Shown here: piece after piece, positions 15,184-22,422 of the stretch | Layout of the letters: the number at the start of each line of letters is the position of its first letter | Numbering within the stretch: the first letter of the stretch is position 1 | Source: an uncultured Eubacteriales bacterium | GTDB taxonomy: Bacteria; Bacillota; Clostridia; Christensenellales; Aristaeellaceae | DNA: 64,000 nucleotides | NCBI GenBank assembly: GCA_902793325.1 | Contig: CADBCY010000003.1 | Coordinates: 1 to 64,000, forward strand | Reading direction: 5' to 3' | The notes under the pieces: generated by a model | Database searches by the model: none | The model's input: only the letters and a program-made list of their open reading frames with translations | What the model was told of the DNA's origin: nothing | Position numbers and translations under genes: made by a program

Positions 15184-15212
15184 TTGACATTCCGCGCGCG
15201 TGTGCATATAAT
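15184..15212 (+). promoter_or_regulatory. Consensus promoter of the T-box operon
   Basis: TTGACA (15184-15189), a 17-bp spacer and TATAAT (15207-15212). Transcription should start near 15219, giving a leader of about 355 bases before dctP. Confidence 0.9.
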
Positions 15213-15218
15213 ACAGCC

Positions 15219-15504
15219 AAGATAACAAGCTAAAGTGTAGAAGGGAACGAGTAGCCCGCATGGGCGTCCAGAGAGCTGCCGGGCGGTGCAAGGCAGCCGC
15301 CCCGTGCGCGTGAAAATCCTCCCGGAGCTGTCCGCTGAAGGCCGCGCGGCTGTGTAAGCGGAACCGGGCGACGTCCGTTATCAGCGTCGCACATTCGCGG
15401 GTTCCCCGCCGATGCGGAAGAGTGGCCGGCCCCGCGCCGGCAATGAGAGTGGTACCGCAGGAGTTTCGCTTCTGTCTCTTTCGGGGAGACGGAGGCGTTT
15501 TTTT
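15219..15504 (+). ncRNA. T-box leader (probable Ile or Leu specifier)
   Basis: T-box features in order: GAACGAGTA near the base of stem I (15246-15254), AGAGAG in the upper stem, the distal GTGCAAGG loop, and the specifier-loop stretch GTGAAAATCCTCCC (15310-15323). Then come the T-box bulge GAGTGGTACCGC (15447-15458) and a terminator CGCTTCTGTCTC/GAGACGGAGGCG with seven T (15467-15504). The loop most naturally presents ATC (Ile, 15316-15318); a shift to CTC (Leu) is the alternative. Uncharged tRNA would favour the antiterminator and turn on the TRAP-ilvD operon. Confidence 0.88.
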
Positions 15505-15574
15505 ATCCTCGCGGCCCGTGGATTCAACCGCCCGCTGCGGCGTTGAATAATACGATCTCAAGGAGGAGATTCAA

Positions 15575-16555
15575 ATGAAAAACCTGGCCAAACTGTTCGC
15601 CCTGACGCTGGTCCTGGCGCTTTGCCTGAGCGCCGCAGCCGGCGCGGAAACCACCCTGCAATTCGGCACCACCGTCAACGAGCAGGATTCCTTCCAGGTG
15701 GCGGCGGAGAAGTTCGCCGAGCTGGTGAACGAGCGCACCGGCGGCGAATACGTCATCGAGATCTACCCCAACGGCACCCTGGGCGGCGAGGCCGACATGC
15801 TGGAGAGCATGAGCATGGGCATGCTGGACATGGGCATCATCACCGCCGGCCCGTTCGTCAATTATTCCGAGATGATGGGCGTGCTGGACATGCCCTTCCT
15901 GTTCGCCAACGGCCAGGAGGCCTATAAGATCCTGGACGGCGAGATCGGCCGCGAGCTGCTGGACACGCTGGAGGACGCGGGCCTGAAGGGCCTGGCCTAC
16001 GCCGAGCGCGGCTTCCGCAACATCACCAACTCCGTCAAGCCCGTCACCTGCGCCGCGGACGTCGAGGGCCTGAAGCTGCGCGTGATGGAGAACGAGGTCT
16101 ACACCAAGACCTTCCAGACGCTGAAGGTGAACGCCGTGCCGATGAACTGGCAGGACACCCTGACCGCGCTGCAGCAGGGCACCGTCGAGGGCCAGGAGAA
16201 CCCGATCAACGTCATCTGGAGCTATAAGATGTGGGAGTACAACCAGAAGTACTGCGTGCTGGACCGCCACAGCTACTCCACCGCCATCATCACCATGAGC
16301 CTGGACCTGTTCAACAGCCTGGACGCCGAAACCCAGCAGATCTTCCTCGACGCCGCGCAGGAGGCCGCCGAGTATGAGCGCGCCTGGGTCGCCGAGCAGG
16401 AGGCCGGACAGCTGCAGGAGATCAAGGACAACGGCATCGAGGTCGTCGAGAACCCCGACGTGGATTCCTTCCGCGAGGCCGTGCAGCCCGTGTACGAGGC
16501 CTATCCCCAGTACGCGGATTATATCGCCCGCATCCAGGCCGAGCTGGCCGAATAA
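15575..16555 (+). CDS. dctP: TRAP transporter substrate-binding protein DctP
   Basis: This is a 326-residue periplasmic-type (here extracellular) binding protein. It has a signal peptide (MKNLAKLFALTLVLALCLSA, cleavage near AGA-ET), then FQVAAEKFAELVNERTGGEY, IYPNGTLGGEADMLESM, and the conserved GLKLRVMEN whose Arg binds the ligand carboxylate in DctP proteins. A second family block is MNWQDTLTALQQGTVEGQENP. No lipobox Cys is seen. It is first in the operon with the two permease subunits and ilvD. The T-box and ilvD suggest a branched-chain 2-oxo- or hydroxy-acid as substrate (inference). Confidence 0.92.
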   Translation: MKNLAKLFALTLVLALCLSAAAGAETTLQFGTTVNEQDSFQVAAEKFAELVNERTGGEYVIEIYPNGTLGGEADMLESMSMGMLDMGIITAGPFVNYSEMMGVLDMPFLFANGQEAYKILDGEIGRELLDTLEDAGLKGLAYAERGFRNITNSVKPVTCAADVEGLKLRVMENEVYTKTFQTLKVNAVPMNWQDTLTALQQGTVEGQENPINVIWSYKMWEYNQKYCVLDRHSYSTAIITMSLDLFNSLDAETQQIFLDAAQEAAEYERAWVAEQEAGQLQEIKDNGIEVVENPDVDSFREAVQPVYEAYPQYADYIARIQAELAE

Positions 16556-16563
16556 GGGCGCCT

Positions 16564-16586
16564 GGAGCCGGACGACCTCCGGCTCC
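16564..16586 (+). other. Intercistronic hairpin after dctP
   Basis: GGAGCCGGA/TCCGGCTCC with a 5-base loop and no T-tract. Such hairpins after binding-protein genes often stabilise the upstream message and lower expression of the permease genes. The 150-base gap holds no gene. Confidence 0.5.
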
Positions 16587-16728
16587 ACACGTGGCCCCGA
16601 GCGGGAACCCGCCCGCGAGGGGCCGGCTGCGCGCTTTGGGGCGGCGCGGACGCGCGTTGGCGCCGCCCCGGGGACGCGATCCGTTTGCCGCGCATGCGGC
16701 CTGAATGAATGATGTGGAGCTGATACCA

Positions 16729-17226
16729 ATGAGTGCGATGAAGAAAATCGGCGACGCGCTGGACAGGGTCTGCGGCGTGCTGATCGTGCTGATGGTCGGC
16801 GCGATGGTGCTCATCACCACGGCGCAGATCATCTGGCGCGTGGGCAGCGGCGTGATTCCCGGCATGCGCCCGCTGTCCTGGTCGGAGGAGGTCACGCGCT
16901 TCCTGCTGATCTGGGCGACCTTCCTGGGCGCGACGTGCGTTTACCGCCGGGGCGGCAACATCGCCATCACGGCGGTGCAGGGCCTGTTCCCCGAATCGGC
17001 GCGCAAGGTGCTGCGGGTGGCCGTGCACGTCGTGTGCTTCTGCCTGTTCGCGGTGCTGCTGTACTACGGCGTGACGTATTGCAACAAGCAGGTGCGCACC
17101 GCCGCGGCGCTGCCCATCAAGATGAAGTACATCTACATGTGCCTGCCCATCGGCCTCGGCATCTGCATGTACCACGCGCTGGTGATGGCGCTGGAGGAGA
17201 TCACCGGGAAGGGGGCGAAGCACTGA
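16729..17226 (+). CDS. dctQ: TRAP transporter small permease DctQ
   Basis: 165 residues with four hydrophobic segments and the family blocks RPLSWSEEVTRFLLIWATFLGA and PIKMKYIYMCLPIGL. It forms the TRAP membrane complex with DctM. Two ATGs are possible (16705, 16729); GTGGAGC at about 16711-16717 lies within the longer version and suits the ATG at 16729. The stop TGA shares a base with the dctM start. Confidence 0.9.
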   Translation: MSAMKKIGDALDRVCGVLIVLMVGAMVLITTAQIIWRVGSGVIPGMRPLSWSEEVTRFLLIWATFLGATCVYRRGGNIAITAVQGLFPESARKVLRVAVHVVCFCLFAVLLYYGVTYCNKQVRTAAALPIKMKYIYMCLPIGLGICMYHALVMALEEITGKGAKH

Positions 17227-18491
17227 TGGGCCCGATACTGTTCGGCGTGTTCATACTGCTGCTGGTCATCGGCGTGCCGGTGGCGTTCGCCATCGCCACG
17301 GCCGCCGGCGTGACGGTGTTCGTGGGCCTCGGCCCGGCGAAAATGCTGATTCTGATCCAGCGCATGTTCGAAGCCTGCAACTCCTTCTCGCTGATCGCGG
17401 TGCCGTTCTTCATCCTGGCGGGCGACCTGCTGTCGAAGGGCAAGATCTCAAAGCTGCTGGTGGAGTTCTGCGAATCGCTGCTGGGCGTGATCCGCGGCGG
17501 CCTGTCGGTGGTTTCGGTGCTGGCGGGCATGTTCTTCGCGGCCATCTCCGGCTCCGGCGCGGCCACCACCGCCGCCGTGGGCGGCACGCTGGTGCCCGAG
17601 CTCAAGCGCCGCGGCTACCCCGAGGATTCCGCCGCCGCGCTGATCGCCGCCGCGGGCACGATCGGCGTGGTCATCCCTCCGTCGGTGCCCATGGTGCTCT
17701 ACGCGGTCATCGCGGAGGAGAGCGTCAACCGGCTGTTCAAGGCGGGCTTCATCCCCGGCATACTGATGGGCGCGGCGCTGATCGCCATTGCGCTGGTGCA
17801 GGCGTATCGCAAGCACTACCCCAAGGGCACGGGCTTCAGCCTGAAGAACGTGGGCCGTTCCTTCGTGAAGGCCATCCCCGGGATCCTGATGCCCCTCATC
17901 ATACTGGGCGGTATCTTCTCCGGCTACTTCACGCCCTCCGAGGCCGCGGCGGTGGCGGTGGTGTACGCGGTGCTGGTCTCTGCGTTCGTGTACCGCGATC
18001 TGACGTGGAAGGGCCTGTTTGAGATCATGAAGGGCTCGGCCCGCACCAGCGCCGTCATCATGATCATCATCGCCTGCTCCGGCCCCTTCGGCTGGGCGCT
18101 GGCGAACTGGAAGATCCCCGAGGCCATCGCCACGGCGGTGCTGTCGATCTCCCAGAACAAGTACGTCATCATGCTGCTGATCTCGGTCATCATACTGATC
18201 GCGGGCGTGTTCATGGAGACCAGCTCGGCCATCATCATCCTCACGCCGGTGTTCCTGCCGCTGGTGCGGGCGCTGGGCGTGTCTACGCTGCACTTCGGCA
18301 TACTGTTCGTGGTGGGCATCGCCATCGGCATGATTACCCCGCCGGTGGCCATCAACCTGTTCGTCGCCACGGGCATCACCGGGCTGCCCATCGAGCGCAT
18401 CTCCAAATCCGTGGTGCCCTACCTGATCGGCCTGGTGATCGTGTTCCTGATGATCGTGTTCGTGCCGCTGATGGCGCCCGGACTGCTGTAA
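17226..18491 (+). CDS. dctM: TRAP transporter large permease DctM
   Basis: 421 residues, about 12 hydrophobic segments. The family sequence is clear: VPFFILAGDLLSKGKI, FFAAISGSGAATTAAVGG, LIAAAGTIGVVIPPSVPM, GYFTPSEAAAVAVVYA and the late GMITPPVAINLFVATGI. It is the ion-coupled transport subunit. It starts on the last base of the dctQ stop codon (TGATG), so translation is coupled. Confidence 0.95.
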   Translation: MGPILFGVFILLLVIGVPVAFAIATAAGVTVFVGLGPAKMLILIQRMFEACNSFSLIAVPFFILAGDLLSKGKISKLLVEFCESLLGVIRGGLSVVSVLAGMFFAAISGSGAATTAAVGGTLVPELKRRGYPEDSAAALIAAAGTIGVVIPPSVPMVLYAVIAEESVNRLFKAGFIPGILMGAALIAIALVQAYRKHYPKGTGFSLKNVGRSFVKAIPGILMPLIILGGIFSGYFTPSEAAAVAVVYAVLVSAFVYRDLTWKGLFEIMKGSARTSAVIMIIIACSGPFGWALANWKIPEAIATAVLSISQNKYVIMLLISVIILIAGVFMETSSAIIILTPVFLPLVRALGVSTLHFGILFVVGIAIGMITPPVAINLFVATGITGLPIERISKSVVPYLIGLVIVFLMIVFVPLMAPGLL

Positions 18492-18518
18492 CGCGGAAAA
18501 ACCGAGGAGGAAGAGAAG

Positions 18519-20180
18519 ATGAATTCCGATTTTATCAAGCAGGGCGTGGAGCGCGCCCCGAACCGCAGCCTGCTGTACGCGCTGGGCTTGACCGACGAGG
18601 AGCTGAACCGCCCGCTGATCGGCGTGGTTTCATCCTACAATGAGATCGTGCCCGGCCATATGAACCTGGACAAGATCGCCGACGCCGTGAAGGCGGGCGT
18701 GCGCGCCGCGGGCGGCACGCCGGTGATGTTCCCGGCCATCGCCGTGTGCGACGGCATCGCCATGGGCCACGTGGGCATGAAGTACTCGCTGGTGACGCGC
18801 GACCTGATCGCCGACTCCACCGAGGCCATGGCCATCGCGCACCAGCTCGACGGCCTGGTGATGATCCCCAACTGCGACAAGAACGTGCCGGGCCTTCTGA
18901 TGGCGGCGGCGCGGCTGAACCTGCCGACGATCTTCTGCTCCGGCGGGCCGATGCTGGCGGGCCACCTGAAGGACGGCCGGCGCACCTGCCTGTCCCACAT
19001 GTTCGAGGCGGTGGGCGCCTACCACGCCGGGAAGCTGGACGAGGCGGGCGTGAAGGACTATGAGGAGAACAACTGCCCCTCCTGCGGCTCCTGCTCCGGC
19101 ATGTACACGGCGAATTCGATGAACTGCCTGACCGAGGCCATCGGCATGGCGCTGCCCGGCAACGGCACCGTGCCCGCGCCCTACTCCGCGCGGCTGCGGC
19201 TGGCGAAGAAGGCGGGCATGCAGGTGATGGCGCTGGTGCAGCGGAACATCCGCCCGCGCGACATCATGACCCCCGCCGCCTTCCACAACGCCGAGACCGT
19301 GGACATGGCGCTGGGCTGCTCGACCAACACCATGCTGCACCTGCCCGCCATCGCGCACGAGGCGGGCGTGGAGATCGACCTGGACGCGGCCAACCGCATC
19401 TCCGCCCACACGCCGAACCTGTGCCACCTGGCGCCGGCGGGCGATACCTTCATGGAGGACCTGGACCTGGCGGGCGGCGTCAGCGCCGTGATGAAGGAGC
19501 TGACGAAGAAGGGCCTGCTGGACACCTCCGTGATGACCTGCACCGGCAGGACCATGGCCGAGAACCTGGAGGGCGTCGAGAACCTGAACCCCGAGGTCAT
19601 CCGGCCCATCGAAAACCCCTATTCCAGCAACGGCGGCATCGCGGTGCTCAAGGGCAACCTGGCGCAGGACGGCTGCGTGGTGAAGCAGAGCGCCGTCGCC
19701 CCGGAGATGATGGCGCACGAGGGCCCCGCGCGGGTGTTCGACTCCGAGGAGGCGGCCATCGAGGCCATCTTCGGCCAGCGGATCCGCCCCGGCGACGTGG
19801 TGGTGATCCGCTACGAAGGCCCCAAGGGCGGCCCCGGCATGCGGGAGATGCTGAACCCGACCAGCGCCATCGTGGGCATGGGCCTGGGCGAGAGCGTGGC
19901 GCTGATCACCGACGGGCGCTTCTCCGGCGCGACCCGCGGCGCGGCCATCGGCCACGTCAGCCCCGAGGCCGCCGCGGGCGGCAACATCGCGCTGGTGGAG
20001 GAGGGCGACCGCATCGCCATCGACATCCCCAACTGCACGATCGAGCTGAAGGTGTCCGACGCTGAGCTCGCCGAGCGCCGCGCGAAGTGGGTCTGCCCGG
20101 AGCCGAAGGTCAAGACCGGCTACCTGGCCCGCTACGCCAAGCTGGTCTCCAGCGCGGACAAGGGCGCGATACTGCAATAG
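18519..20180 (+). CDS. ilvD: Dihydroxy-acid dehydratase IlvD
   Basis: 553 residues, full length. It converts 2,3-dihydroxy-isovalerate and -methylvalerate to the 2-oxo acids of the Val/Leu/Ile pathway. Fe-S and Mg ligands are visible in [33 protein letters not shown] and [19 protein letters not shown]; the late [20 protein letters not shown] is also typical. The match to IlvD is closer than to Edd or sugar-acid dehydratases. It is the last gene of the T-box/TRAP operon and ends in a strong terminator. A T-box reading Ile or Leu agrees with this assignment. Confidence 0.93.
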   Translation: MNSDFIKQGVERAPNRSLLYALGLTDEELNRPLIGVVSSYNEIVPGHMNLDKIADAVKAGVRAAGGTPVMFPAIAVCDGIAMGHVGMKYSLVTRDLIADSTEAMAIAHQLDGLVMIPNCDKNVPGLLMAAARLNLPTIFCSGGPMLAGHLKDGRRTCLSHMFEAVGAYHAGKLDEAGVKDYEENNCPSCGSCSGMYTANSMNCLTEAIGMALPGNGTVPAPYSARLRLAKKAGMQVMALVQRNIRPRDIMTPAAFHNAETVDMALGCSTNTMLHLPAIAHEAGVEIDLDAANRISAHTPNLCHLAPAGDTFMEDLDLAGGVSAVMKELTKKGLLDTSVMTCTGRTMAENLEGVENLNPEVIRPIENPYSSNGGIAVLKGNLAQDGCVVKQSAVAPEMMAHEGPARVFDSEEAAIEAIFGQRIRPGDVVVIRYEGPKGGPGMREMLNPTSAIVGMGLGESVALITDGRFSGATRGAAIGHVSPEAAAGGNIALVEEGDRIAIDIPNCTIELKVSDAELAERRAKWVCPEPKVKTGYLARYAKLVSSADKGAILQ

Positions 20181-20198
20181 ATCGGCAATAAAAAAACC

Positions 20199-20232
20199 GA
20201 CAGGAGGGAGTGGTATTCTCCCTCCTGTCTTT
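20199..20232. terminator. Strong bidirectional terminator
   Basis: GACAGGAGGGAG (20199-20210) and CTCCCTCCTGTC (20218-20229) form a perfect 12-bp stem, with an A-tract on the left (20189-20196) and TTT on the right. It ends ilvD and the convergent small membrane gene. Confidence 0.85.
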
Positions 20233-20253
20233 GCGTTCCGCCGGATGTGGCGG

Positions 20254-20559
20254 TCAGAGCAGCTTGACGTCCCCGATGATCGGCAGCGGTTCGCTGCTCT
20301 CCTTCACGGCGCGCACGATGCCCATGATCGAAAGCACCAGCGCGGCCACGCTGAGGGCGGAGCCGGCGGTTCTGATGACGCCGTGGAAGCGCATCATCAG
20401 GCCCGAGACCGTCTTCGCGATGGCCAGCACGAGGCCCTGGTTCAGGTGGTGGCGGGAGAGCTGGTCGTCCCTGTTCCGAATCAGGAATGCGACGATCCAG
20501 AAGATCCAGCTCAGGTAGCCGAGCACGGCGGCGACTTTGTCTTTCTTTTCAGTATACAT
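20254..20559 (-). CDS. Small membrane protein (DUF4870-like)
   Basis: 101 residues: MYTEKKDKVAAVLGYLSWIFWIVAFLI, then a polar RNRDDQLSRHHLNQGLVLAI and two more hydrophobic segments. This is the layout of the DUF4870/Tic20-like small membrane family (helix, SEFARFHA-like polar turn, helices). A longer frame begins at 20607, but AAGGGGG on the minus strand suits the ATG at 20559. A minus-strand TATAAT (20643-20638) with a weak TTGTGC upstream may be the promoter. Function unknown. Confidence 0.7.
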   Translation of the reverse strand: MYTEKKDKVAAVLGYLSWIFWIVAFLIRNRDDQLSRHHLNQGLVLAIAKTVSGLMMRFHGVIRTAGSALSVAALVLSIMGIVRAVKESSEPLPIIGDVKLL

Positions 20560-20726
20560 GTTGTGAACCCCCTTCCGGCGCGGCTTTGTGTGCTCCGGGC
20601 ATGCCATTTCCCGGTGCCGCCCCTGTTGACGAATCCCATTATAGCACGGGCGGATGAAAGCACAAGGAAAAAAGGATTAGAAAGCGATGAGAATACCGAC
20701 CGGCCGCGCCGGGGGCGTCCTGCCCT

Positions 20727-22355
20727 TTACGTCCGTTCCCGCGCTTGCTTGCGCACCTGCTTGTCCGCGTACATGCTCTCGTCGGCCCGGCGCACGGTGT
20801 CGATCACGTACTGGTCGCCCTGCGGGTCGAAATCCGCGACGCCCATCGAGATGTGTACCTGCTCCCACCGGTTCCCGGTCGCCGCGCAGGCCGCCGCGCA
20901 CGCCTCGCGGAACTGCCGGATGAGCGCCGCCCTGTTCCGATAGTCGTCGTTCTGCAGGATCACGGCGAACTCGTCGCCGCTGATCCGGAACACGGGGCTG
21001 TGCTGGAACACGCGGCAGATCAGGCGGCAGGCGGTCTTCAGGTAGGCGTCGCCCTTCTCGTGGCCGTACTGGTCGTTGACGGACTTGAGGTCGTCGCAGT
21101 CGAACACGCCGACGGCGAACGCGAGCTGCGCCTTGTCCTTGTCCATCTGCGCCTGCAGCACCTCGATGGCGGCGGCGAAGGCGCCCTTGTTCTTCACGGA
21201 GGTCAGCGCGTCGATGTACACGCGCTTGTTCAGGTCGTTGATGTGGTCCTTCATGTGGTCCGCCAGGCGCTTGAAGGTGGTCGTGAGCCGGCCGACCTCG
21301 TCGTCCCCGCTGTACTCCAGCGCAAAATCGTAATTGCCCTTGTTCAGCCGCTCCGCCGCTTCCGTCAGCTCGTGGAGGGGCTTTGTGATGTGCCCGGTGT
21401 AGTACAGCGTAAAGACGCTCATGACTACCAGCACGACGGCCGATACGCTGAGGATCTCCAGGATCAGCCGCTGCCAGTCGCCGTCGGTCTCGGACGCCGG
21501 CACGCTCACGATCAGGCGCATGCCGTTGCTCAGCGGCAGCCACGCGGCCCGCTTCCACACGCCCTCGAAGGTATAGCGCACGAAGGTGCTGTCGCTGAGG
21601 ATGCCCTCGGGGACCTCGGGCATGGTCTCCGGGGTCAGTTGGGTGACGTCGATGCGCGGGTGGTAGAAGATCTCGCCCTCCGCGTCGCTCAGGAACGCAT
21701 AGCCGTTGTTGTAGAGGCGGAGGCTCTCCACCTGCTCGGCCATGGTGGTGTAGTCGATCTCGATGCCCACCACGCCGACGAACTGATCCTTCCAGTAGAT
21801 CGGCACGTTGTAGGAGATGACGCGCATGTCCAGGTTGTCGGTGATGTAGGGCGGGAGCCAGATCGACCGGCCCGTGTACTTGGGGACGGTGAACCAGACC
21901 AGCTTCGAGGTGTCCCTGGTGTCGTAGCGCGTGATGTCCGTCACCGCGTGCGGCACGAAGCCGTCCCCGTCGAGGTTGGTGTACCAGAAGCCCTTCACGC
22001 TGTCGGAGATGGCGGGGTCGATGCGGTAGTAGTAGGTCAGCACGCCGTTGGTCTTGTACACCATCTCCTCGAAGTACCGGCCGACGCGGTCGATGTGCTT
22101 TTCCAACTGCGCGGGCTCGACGCCCTTCAAATCGCTCTCCACGAACGAGGAGACCTTCTCGACCGACTTCTGCACGCTGTTGAAGTAGTAGTCCAGGTTG
22201 CGCTCGCCGGTCTCGCACAGCAGCAGGAGCAACTGATCGGACTCGAGGCGCGCGCTGTTCCGGATGAACAGCGCGCTGAGCAGCGTGACGATGGTCAGCG
22301 CGATAACGATTACACATACGGTCAGAAATGTGATTCTTGTTCGCAGCGAGTGCAT
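20727..22355 (-). CDS. dCACHE-HAMP-GGDEF diguanylate cyclase
   Basis: 542 residues. One N-terminal helix (about 8-30) and a second at about 300-325 flank an extracellular dCACHE-type sensor (DYYFNSVQKSVEKVSS; VISYNVPIYWKDQFVGVVGIEID; LYNNGYAFLSDAEGEIFYHP). A HAMP linker follows (HITKPLHELTEAAERLNKGN, then GDDEVGRLTTTFKRL). The GGDEF domain (about 380-535) has VFDCDDLKSVNDQYGHEKGD and the signature FRISGDEFAVIL; SGDEF is a tolerated variant. It should make c-di-GMP in response to a small extracellular ligand. It lies 67 bases downstream of the double-SBP GGDEF-EAL gene on the same strand and may share its transcript. Confidence 0.9.
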   Translation of the reverse strand: MHSLRTRITFLTVCVIVIALTIVTLLSALFIRNSARLESDQLLLLLCETGERNLDYYFNSVQKSVEKVSSFVESDLKGVEPAQLEKHIDRVGRYFEEMVYKTNGVLTYYYRIDPAISDSVKGFWYTNLDGDGFVPHAVTDITRYDTRDTSKLVWFTVPKYTGRSIWLPPYITDNLDMRVISYNVPIYWKDQFVGVVGIEIDYTTMAEQVESLRLYNNGYAFLSDAEGEIFYHPRIDVTQLTPETMPEVPEGILSDSTFVRYTFEGVWKRAAWLPLSNGMRLIVSVPASETDGDWQRLILEILSVSAVVLVVMSVFTLYYTGHITKPLHELTEAAERLNKGNYDFALEYSGDDEVGRLTTTFKRLADHMKDHINDLNKRVYIDALTSVKNKGAFAAAIEVLQAQMDKDKAQLAFAVGVFDCDDLKSVNDQYGHEKGDAYLKTACRLICRVFQHSPVFRISGDEFAVILQNDDYRNRAALIRQFREACAAACAATGNRWEQVHISMGVADFDPQGDQYVIDTVRRADESMYADKQVRKQARERT

Positions 22356-22422
22356 AATCGATCACCTTTCACAGAGTCTTTCGCTTCTTCACGCGCGGCG
22401 GGGGACGCCGCGCCCGCGGGGG

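Noticed and set aside
18519-20180. Sugar-acid dehydratase (Edd/xylonate type) suggested by the TRAP neighbours
   Set aside because: The Cys-containing blocks, length and overall sequence fit IlvD, and the T-box supports a branched-chain role.
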